Below are positions 1-7,359 of a stretch of 20,859 bases of DNA, in pieces. The notes beneath the pieces are model-generated. The model ran no database searches. It was given only the letters and a program-made list of their open reading frames with translations, and was not told where the DNA came from. The stretch is from Silene noctiflora (lineage: Eukaryota; Streptophyta; Magnoliopsida; Caryophyllales; Caryophyllaceae). Location: contig VHZZ01010784.1 of assembly GCA_009801015.1 (NCBI GenBank), positions 2,224-23,082 of the forward strand, read 5' to 3'. The translations under genes were made by a program, and so were the position numbers. Each line of letters opens with the position of its first letter. Position 1 is the stretch's first letter.

Positions 1-59
1 CAGTTGACAATAAAATATTACTTTCCCTTATGTATTCTTATTATGAGATTTAAACATGT

Positions 60-260
60 GATCGCATTATTGTCGAGGACACATACTCCAACAATGTCAG
101 CCATCTGTAAGGTCATAGTGGTGACACGGAGTTGACCCATATTTAACTTTTTATACACAGAATACGGCATGACACTGACACTAGCCCCTAAATCGCAAAT
201 GGCTTTATTAATAGCTAAACTACCAATATGACAAGGAATAGAAAAAATCCCTGGGTTTTG
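60..260 (-). pseudogene. Aspartic protease trace of the retroelement
   Basis: The minus strand reads through a CDLGASVSVMP motif followed by a KLNMGQLRVTTMTLQMAD stretch. This is the typical D-L-G-A-S active-site region and flanking sequence of Athila-type retropepsins. It lies in the expected place, downstream of gag and the zinc knuckle and upstream of the off-window polymerase. Only part of the domain is in view. Confidence 0.75.
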
Positions 261-1274
261 TAGCTTAGGGGTGAGTTAGCTTGGAATGCATTTGTGCACT
301 CCTGAGTGAATGCCATTGTCTCCACTTCATCAAAAGATCGCTTCCTTAACAAGATCTCTTTTAAAAACTTAGCATATGTCAGCACTTGAGTGACCAATTT
401 AGTAAATTGCACACTGACTTAAAGATTCTTCACTACCTCCATGAACCTCCGGAACTGCTGATCAAGCTTTGACTTCTGTAGTCGGTGTGAAAAAGGTAAT
501 GCAATTTTAATAAGTTCGGCTTCTTTCTTCTTTTGCTCGACATTAGCATCACCGTGGTCAGATAAAGGGGCCCCTCAATCGAGTTCAGGGTTCACTCGAT
601 CGAGGACCCTGTTTTTACCAGATACCGTGGCTTCAGAACGAGAGACAGCAACTCCAGGGCTGTGTACTCGATCGAGTACCTAGCGTAATATCAACTGTTT
701 TGATTTTCTTCTTGCCTCGTGTCTTAGCTTTGCTTGATTCATTCTCGTCATCACTTAGCTCCAAGTTTCCTAACCCCTTAGGATGCATGTAAGGGATCTC
801 CTCTTCATCAATAGACATCTCCGGACTTTGATAAGTAGTACCGCGCCTTAGTGAAATAAAATTAATTTGTTCATGTGCTTGTTTACCTTGAGGAGGAAGG
901 TTTCCGGGCTGTTTCGAAGGATTTTGGACTGCCAACTGGGCAACTTGAGTGTCTAGCATCCTGTTGTGAGCCATAAGTACAGAAATTTGAGATGCTTCAT
1001 TTTGCTGGATCATTAAAATCTACTGCAGCATTGCTTTCATCTCCGCTAAATCATTAGTAGGAGCTCGTGGAGGAGATTGCATCGGTTGTAATGGCTGTTG
1101 ATTAAAATTCTGACCTCCTTGGTTTTGCCTAACAAAGTTGCCTTGTGGCTGATTACCACGATTTTGAGGGATGATATAAGTATTATTCTTTGGGCTCTTC
1201 TAAGTGAAGTAGGTAGAACATGGATTACCTTGCTTGAAAGACTGAAAGGCATGTACTTGCTCAACGGAACTCAT

Positions 1275-1316
1275 ACATCGCACCGCAGTATGACCCTCAA
1301 TTCCACATCGTTCACA
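1275..1316 (-). pseudogene. Zinc knuckle (CCHC) trace of the retroelement
   Basis: The minus strand encodes CERCGIEGHTAVRC, a canonical CX2CX4HX4C nucleic-acid-binding knuckle that follows the gag core in Ty3 elements. Glutamine-rich sequence surrounds it. It belongs to the fossil at 1-3702. Confidence 0.85.
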
Positions 1317-1670
1317 AGGAGTCTCTTGCTGAACCATAGCATGAACCGTCTGCTGCTGACCCAAGGACTGGGACGTCTTCAATTATGCAATTGAGGCTGT
1401 CAAGGCCTCTAACTGAGCTGCAATTACACTATCTGAACCACCCCCTCTTCTTCTACCTCTGGGGTAACCATACTCAGCAGTGTGAGTAGCCATCTCTTCA
1501 ATCAACTTCCAGGCATTATCATAATTAGTATTTTTCTGGAATCTCCCATTGACAGAAGAATCAAGGAGAGCTATATGGTCATCATACAACCCGTTGTAGA
1601 ACTGGTTGCAAAGAAACCACTTCTGAAAACCATGATGTGGGACAGAACAGACTAGCCTTTTGAATCGAAC

Positions 1671-2222
1671 TCATGCCTCATTAAGGCCTTCAATAGACTC
1701 TTGTTTGAAACTTGTAATTTGACATCTCAGAGCATTGGTCTTCTGTGGTGGAAAATATCTCTTGTAGAATGCAAGAGCTAGAGAATTCCAATCTGTAATG
1801 GCGAAAGAAGTCATATCCAAATCCCGTAGCCACTCCGCAGCACCATCCCGCAGAGAAAAAGGGAAAAGCACATGTTTTACTTGATCCTGAGTCACTCCCG
1901 CAGTCAAAGGGATGAAGCAACAATAATCATTAAACTTCTCTATGTGCTTTGCAGAATCCTCTCCAAGTCCTCCTCCAAACATATTCCACTCCACCAAGTT
2001 GATGTAAGATAGGCGAATTTCAAAAGTGCCTTTGTTAGTAGTCGGGAGACTGAATCCTTTTGCGATGGACTCCAAAGTCGGCTCTAAATGACTTGCTAAT
2101 GTAGGCATCTTGATTACTGGAGGAATAAAAGTGGCAGAAACTGGGTTGTCCTCTTCTAAGGACTGATCTTCTGTAAATGTAAATAGTTCGTAGTCGGCAT
2201 CAGGTGTACTCAAGTCTTCCAC
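1671..2222 (-). pseudogene. Gag core of the Athila-like fossil
   Basis: The minus strand encodes a retrotransposon gag domain. It has an acidic leader, then a region with HIEKFNDYC, LFPFSLRDGAAEWL and FYKRYFPP, in the order expected for plant Ty3/Athila gag. This protein would form the element's cytoplasmic particle. It lies just downstream (in element orientation) of the primer site. It is part of a broken element, and nothing suggests host use. Confidence 0.85.
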
Positions 2223-2417
2223 CTGACTGATTTCTCTTTGAAATTTTCATCTTTAGTGAAATGTCTTCTCTGGCTCGAGATCTAAAGGTAAAATCTCGGG
2301 CCTAGTCAACCTGGGCGTACACGAAAACAAGAAGAAAAATATAAAAATTGTCTCATGGAACTTTAGTTCCTTGAGACAAAAGGCAAACTTAAACAAAACC
2401 AAACAAAAATAGTTGTC

Positions 2418-2435
2418 TCCCCGGCAACGGCGCCA
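2418..2435 (-). other. Primer-binding site for tRNA-Asp
   Basis: The plus strand reads TCCCCGGCAACGGCGCCA, which matches the 3' end, including CCA, of plant tRNA-Asp(GUC) as I remember it. The minus strand is therefore the complement that would prime reverse transcription. It lies 4 bp inside the LTR border, which fixes the orientation of the element as minus. Confidence 0.9.
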
Positions 2436-2439
2436 AATT

Positions 2440-3702
2440 TGATAAGGCTAAAGCCGTGTTACCTAAATCAAAGTAATCCTAAAATACTACTAACTAGTAG
2501 CTAGCGGTAAGAAGGGTCGAATCCACAGGGAGGCTTAATTGTCTAATTTGTCTTTATCTAATTTCGTCTTAAAGTTAACAAGTTTATTGAAGATTTGATT
2601 GGTTTACTAAAACTAATTGCAAAATAAATAATTAACGAATTCAATTAGATTAAAAGGTCTAGGGATTGGGTTCACTAGATCTGTTATCTGGGGTGAGATT
2701 TAATTAATTAACAGAGCTATTGGATTGTTTAAGGTCATATGATCGGTCGATTCTAATATGCCCTTTAGATCTAGGATAATATGTGGTCGCTATAATTAAA
2801 CTATCTCTATTAAGTTATCGCAACCTATACTAATCTTAACCCGATCGGTGAAAATCCTAGTTTGCAAGACTAATTAATTAACTCTGATAAGTAATCAATC
2901 AATTAGATTCAAAACCATAACTGAACAACAATTAAAAGCAATTTAAAAGTTAATGTATTAATTACCCCCTTCTAACATGATACTAGACCCCCTTTACCCT
3001 AGATTAAAGGTTTAGCTATGCATACTAGTAATAAGAACAACAATAAGATGGATGAAAGACATAATTAACAATAACAAGGATGAATAGCAAATGAATTGTT
3101 AATAAACGAGGAAAGATTAATGAATGTACCGTAATAATGAAGAACAAGCTTATAAATCTTAGAATAATAAAAGCAGCCAACTAATAATTAGAGGTTTTTT
3201 TAGGAGTTCTAAAGTTAATAAAAGCGTAACCTAATAATAACCTACGAGTTTGGTAATTATAATACAATTTAAACTGATTTAGGAAAGTTCTCGCAAAAGT
3301 CTGATTTGGGCCGAGTACTCGATCGAGTCCATTCTTACTCGATCGAGTATACTATTCTCATAATCTTCAACTCTCGGCATTTAATTCTTTTAATTAATCT
3401 CCAGGTTCCTCGATCGAGTGTCATNTACTCGATCGAGTATACTATTCTCATAATCTTCAACTCTCGGCATTTAATTCTTTTAATTAATCTCCAGGTTCCT
3501 CGATCGAGTGTCATCTAACTCGATCGAGTGATCAACTTCTTCCTACTTCTTCGTATAATCTTCTCTTCTCTTCCTTTATTTCTCTAGATTTCCGTGCCAT
3601 GCTCCGTGTATCCCTTCATGCCAATTCCGCGGTGCTCCATTTCATTCTTTTTCTCCATAAATGTTTCATTCCTGCATTAAACACCAAATAGCTGAAGTAT
3701 CA
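2440..3702 (-). repeat. 5' LTR of the Athila-like element
   Basis: The segment begins TGATA and ends TATCA on the plus strand, a 5-bp terminal inverted repeat with the usual TG...CA ends, and it starts 4 bp beyond the primer-binding site. Its length is 1263 bp, normal for Athila. The part next to the element's start carries six CTCGATCGAG palindromes (3318-3528), and an exact 89-bp duplication separated by an N sits at 3336-3514. The outer border at 3702 is inferred from the TATCA match and its position. The candidate 5-bp target duplication is ACATT (3703-3707), and its partner lies outside the window. Confidence 0.78.
3336..3514. repeat. Exact 89-bp direct duplication with an N at the junction
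   Basis: Bases 3336-3424 and 3426-3514 are identical 89-mers, and the single ambiguous base N sits exactly between them at 3425. Each unit starts with TACTCGATCGAGTAT and ends with CCTCGATCGAGTGTCAT. An N at the exact junction of a perfect repeat is what overlapping contig ends joined with a placeholder would leave, so one copy may not exist in the genome. Confidence 0.9.
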
Positions 3703-3717
3703 ACATTCTAATGTAAA

Positions 3718-5374
3718 CTAGTTTTGTGACCCGTGAAAAATTACGGGTGTCATTTAAAGTTATGTTTTTAAGACATTTCTTTTTATTTATTGTACATCAT
3801 TTTACATCAATTCATGTTAGTGACTTAGTGAGTACCGAGCGATGATATTTGGTGTTGTGTTAATGCTAATTGATCGTCTAGTAAGATCTAAATAAACACG
3901 CACTAATGAAAGTTGGAATACAATGATATATAATCCAACTAAATTAGTGAGGTAACATACCAATCAATTGAGCGTTAAATGATACATGATACGGATTTAG
4001 TAAATAAACATATTATTTCTATGGTCGTTGTCTCTTCGATATTCAAAGTCATAACCTCGAATTATTGTCATGTATTAGTTAAAATAGGAAATCTCCCAAA
4101 AAAAATTATAGGAAAAATTTGAGAAACATGCTAACTCATAAAAATTCACATACTTGTAAGTTGCCATTTTTCATGTATTGATATCCAAAAATGTCTTTCT
4201 CCTNAAATTTATCAATTATACATACAAAATAGTATTATGCTAAATTAGATGCTCACGAAATACAATAAAACATTATCAAATGAGAGTAAATGATTATAAT
4301 GGAAATTAAAAGAAAACATGAGAAAAACAAATGAGCTTTAGGATGATACAATAAAAATTTATGTATATTATTATGCTTATGAAATGAACATTATCATCTC
4401 GAGATAAAGAAAGAAAAAAAATCGGAATTAGGAAGTCATAATTTTATGAAAGTTTTAAAGGTAAACTAAAAATATGAATCATTATAAAGGAATTTGAAAA
4501 ATGAGTTATATGGAGAAAGAAGATGAAAAGTGTAGTTAAAAGTTAATGGTGATTTGAATAAGGTATTCAAGTGGAGGGAGATAAAAAGCTTATTACCTTT
4601 ATTAGTTTTTTATAAGATTATAATTGTAAGAATAAATATTAGGGGAATTATTTAAAATAAAATAGGATAAGAGTTGCAATATGACTTGTTTGAAATCACA
4701 TGGTTATGTCACTTAGCTTATCACTTAAAGATGTGCGTAATGTTAGCTTTTTCATATTATTGTATATGTTTCACGTTATGTTGTCAATAATTAAATAATC
4801 AATAAAAATTAATGGATTCAAATAATATCTTGTGGAATAAATTTTAATGGTTTATCTAGCCTTTTATATATATTGCATATATTTTTTATTATTTATACAT
4901 TTAATTATAATTCCATATTATGCTATCAATATTTAAACAATCGATAAAAGTTAATAAATTATTGTATTTTAAAAATTTCATGTCAATGTGAACCCTTCAA
5001 TCTTACCTTTTCATTTAATTATATTTATTTATTGATGAGTGAATTAAATTAATGTCATGTAATAATAAATTTATAATCCATGTCACATTAAAAATTTGAC
5101 ATGTCACATTAAAATTTATAAATTAAGATTTAAATTTGTCATTTTAGTTACCTTTTTAATTTATATAGATAGATAGATTTGTCATTTTAGTTACTCTTGT
5201 AATTATATTATATAGATATAGATATAGATGAATATAAATAAATTAAATAATCAATAAAAAATGAATAGAAATTATTAGGATATAAAATTTCCAAGTGGAA
5301 TTAAATTGAATGCTAATGCCATGATGGAATTAAATTAAATCCTTTAGTCTAGCCTTTTAATTATATAGTATAGA
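3718..5374 (-). mobile_element. Non-autonomous Helitron-like element (minus strand)
   Basis: On the minus strand the 5' end at 5374 reads TCTATACTATATAA, matching the plant Helitron 5' pattern TCTMTAYTA. The 3' end carries a hairpin (plus 3729-3748: ACCCGT, loop, ACGGGT) 7 nt before CTAG at 3718-3721. The flanks are A on one side and T on the other, as expected for A|T insertion; removing the element would join ...ATGTAAA to TGACATAT.... It is 1657 bp, AT-rich and has no coding capacity, so it would need a helicase from elsewhere. The inside holds repeated 5'-end modules, so it may be a stack of related insertions rather than one unit. A single N sits at 4204. Confidence 0.65.
4775..5374 (-). 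repeat. Degenerate repeated Helitron 5'-end modules
   Basis: A module with AATTAAATAATCAATAAAAA followed by a TCTAGCCTTTTA(AT)n end occurs at about 4775-4875 and again at about 5236-5374, and a partial copy lies at about 4914-4970. A second short module containing TTTGTCATTTTAGTTAC and ending in TATATAGATA occurs twice in tandem (about 5133-5176 and 5177-5228). A CATGTCACATTAAAA unit is also doubled at about 5079-5120. Several of these endings, read on the minus strand, start TCTATA like the terminal 5' end. Confidence 0.6.
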
Positions 5375-5678
5375 TGACATATAAATGACTTAATTTAGCA
5401 CGAAAACCATATCAAAAGTAACTAAGGGGAGACAAATTAATGTATATAAATATGACTCATCATGACACAAAAAATATATTTGTCTTTGTAATTCAAACTA
5501 TTTATATTTTTATAAGTACGTAATTGTCTTGCACTATATATCGTAATTTGTGCAAAAAATTGTTATACATTTATATTCAAAGTTAAATATTGACGTTCAA
5601 TTTTATGGATAAAAATAAACGTCAAAGTCCTAAGAAAACATAGAAATATCCCGTGCATTGCAGGGGTGACAAAACTAG
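5375..5678 (+). mobile_element. Helitron-like 3' terminal fragment (plus strand)
   Basis: A hairpin-like CCCGTGCATTGCAGGGG (5650-5666) is followed after 8 nt by CTAG and then T at 5675-5679, the plant Helitron 3' signature on the plus strand. The last 12 bases, ACAAAACTAGTT (5669-5680), are the exact reverse complement of 3716-3727. No matching plus-strand TC 5' end is obvious, so I call only a 3' fragment, and its left limit is arbitrary. Confidence 0.55.
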
Positions 5679-5748
5679 TTAATGATTTGTTTGGGTGGTT
5701 CATTTGGTCGTCATTATTTGACAAAAAGATTGATAATATATTTAAATA

Positions 5749-5953
5749 CTCCCTCCGTCTCGGTCATTTGTAGTCCTATTCCATTTTGGGCGTCTCAGTA
5801 AGTTGTTGTCATTTTTATTTTAGGATTTTATTTGTTGAACAATTTGTTCATTCACACTCAATTTGTCCACTTGTCATATATCATAATTGACCCTTTCTCT
5901 TTCCTTGGTTTTCTGTGTAACCAAAGGATAACAATTGATTGAGACAATGAGAG
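5749..5953. mobile_element. Stowaway-type MITE
   Basis: The left end reads CTCCCTCCGTCTCGGTCATT, and the reverse complement of the right end reads CTCTCATTGTCTCAATCAATT. These are imperfect terminal inverted repeats. TA flanks both sides (5747-5748 and 5954-5955), the Tc1/mariner target duplication. It is about 205 bp with no coding capacity. It sits some 0.8-1 kb upstream of the NST1-like leader. Confidence 0.85.
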
Positions 5954-5988
5954 TATGTAAAATGTTGAAAAATAAACTTCATACCTTA

Positions 5989-6354
5989 GAACATCCACAT
6001 TGAAGATTATTGACCATCCTCTTAGATGAGAGAGAGTGCTAAGAGGATGTTCTCTTCAATGTGACAACATCCTCTTTGCATCCTTTTTGAAGAGGAAGAG
6101 GAAGACATCCTCTATAAATGGAGGATGTCCTTGTCTTGACCCAAGTGCCACACAAGAGAGAAAATGGGTGGTGGAGACTACTTAAAAGGTGAAAAAAAGA
6201 GGAAGGGATGATCCTCTTTGATATAGAGAAGAAGAGAGGAAGATGATGAAGAAATTAAGAATTGGGTAGAGAAAAAAGAAAATAATGTGGCTAAATGAGA
6301 AAATTAGAAAAAATCAAAGAGAGGAAGATGACCATCTCTTCAATGCGAATGCTC
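5989..6354. mobile_element. Tourist-type (PIF/Harbinger) MITE
   Basis: The left end is GAACATCCACATTGAAGATT, and the reverse complement of the right end is GAGCATTCGCATTGAAGAGA. Similarity continues for about 37 bp through GACCATCCTCTT versus GGTCATCTTCCTC. TTA flanks both sides (5986-5988 and 6355-6357), the PIF/Harbinger target duplication. It is 366 bp. A third, inverted copy of the terminal motif lies inside near 6025-6080, so the left part can fold on its own. Confidence 0.85.
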
Positions 6355-6357
6355 TTA

Positions 6358-6633
6358 GTCTTATGAATAGTCTTATAAATCCTTCAATCCTCGTTATATT
6401 ATTTGATATTTGATTATCTTTCAGTAAATGAATTTAAGCATTAAAAATACACACGCATATGAAAAACCCACAAAATATATTCTATTTATAGCACACAATA
6501 TTGAATAGCATGCCAAAAATATAGGGAATAAATACATAAGTGAAGTGCGTGAAGAAATGATTCTCATGATGGACAATTAATAAGACCTTTCTCTAAAATT
6601 AAAAGTAATTGATTGCTTTCATAAATTAATCTC
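6358..6633. other. Gene-free upstream sequence
   Basis: This stretch between the Tourist MITE and the putative core promoter is AT-rich, with no coding, RNA or repeat signal that I can recognise. It may contain distal promoter elements of the NST1-like gene. Confidence 0.5.
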
Positions 6634-6699
6634 TTGATATTCCCTCTCATCAATGTAAAATTTGGTCCGTCATTAATCCTAATTATCTTAATTTTAATT

Positions 6700-6785
6700 T
6701 TTTTACTTATATATTATTATATTACTTTCTTCCTTTCATCATCTTCTTATCTTATACTCTTTCTCTCTATTCTTTCTTTTCGCGA
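6700..6785 (+). promoter_or_regulatory. Putative core promoter with TATA-like box and pyrimidine patch
   Basis: TATATATT (6708-6715) is followed by a long C/T-rich run (about 6724-6780). This resembles a plant TATA box plus Y patch just upstream of the CT-rich leader of the NST1-like gene. The transcription start is not defined by sequence alone; about 6740-6780 is my estimate. Confidence 0.4.
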
Positions 6786-7359
6786 ACAACGACCCATAGA
6801 ACACAAACGAAAAAAAAAAACCAAAACAAAAAGGAAAAATACGCCGTAGAGCAAGCTGCTTTAACCCGTCCGAGTCGACTCGCTCCTCTACTCGTTCACC
6901 ATCTTTTCGCATTTTTCCTCAATCGAAACGTTTCGTTACTCAATCCAATCGCCGTTTCTTCTTCTCCTATCTATGCCGCTTCTTTCTGCATTTTGTAAGT
7001 CTCTATTTATTATTTTTTTTCTTTTTTCTATTTTTCTATTTTTCTTTTTTAATTGTTCTACGAATTAGAGCTTTAATTGTAGCTCGATTGAAATTATTTA
7101 ATTGATTGATGTTACCAATTGTAGGGTTGAATGCGGATGATTGTGATTATTGTTGTTGTTTTTTCCAGGAATTATAGTTATAAGTTGAAAGGAATGCAGC
7201 TAGGGTTTTAACAAGTTAGGGGTAAGCTTCATGTTCATATTTTTGGGGAAACTAATTTCGTCGATAAATTTAAGTAAGAGAAGCTAGAATTTGTTTAGTT
7301 GTGTGTTGAATTGTTACTAAGGAAGAGATATATAACCCGAAGGAGGGTAAAGGGGGATA
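6780..7359 (+). other. 5' untranslated leader with an intron and short upstream ORFs
   Basis: A consensus donor (GTAAGT, GT at 6995-6996) and a polypyrimidine-CAG acceptor (AG at 7167-7168) define a likely 5'-UTR intron of about 174 bp. A possible second donor (GGGTAAGC, GT at 7222-7223) could pair with a TTTAG acceptor at 7297-7298. Upstream ATGs occur before the main start. The one at 6973 gives a 7-codon ORF (MPLLSAF) whose TGA is created only by splicing, and another near 7196 gives MQLGF. Such uORFs often lower translation, and that role is inferred here. Confidence 0.5.

Larger units (their letters stand above)
1..3702 (-). mobile_element. Athila-like Ty3 LTR retroelement fossil, 5' part, running off the left edge
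   Basis: Read on the minus strand the order is LTR (2440-3702), tRNA-Asp primer site (2418-2435), gag core (about 1670-2220), zinc knuckle (1275-1316) and an aspartic-protease trace (about 60-260). That is the 5' order of a Ty3 element. The Asp primer and the gag type, with a LFPFSLRDGA motif followed by a YFPP motif, fit the Athila lineage. Reverse transcriptase, integrase and the 3' LTR would lie beyond the left edge. It looks broken: coding traces fall in several separate stretches, so a handful of breaks is likely. Age cannot be estimated because only one LTR is in view. The lineage call rests on remembered family features, not on a search. Confidence 0.88.

Noticed and set aside
3306-3518. 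Plus-strand 70-codon reading frame with a repeated SIEYTILIIFNSR peptide
   Set aside because: The repeat is only the translation of the duplicated 89-bp LTR unit and crosses the N; the frame lies inside an LTR.
3716-5680. Reading the inverted AACTAGTTTTGT ends as terminal inverted repeats of a DNA transposon
   Set aside because: Each border has a hairpin plus CTAG|T, and a TCTATACTA 5' end lies inside. This fits Helitron ends better, and no target-site duplication is evident.
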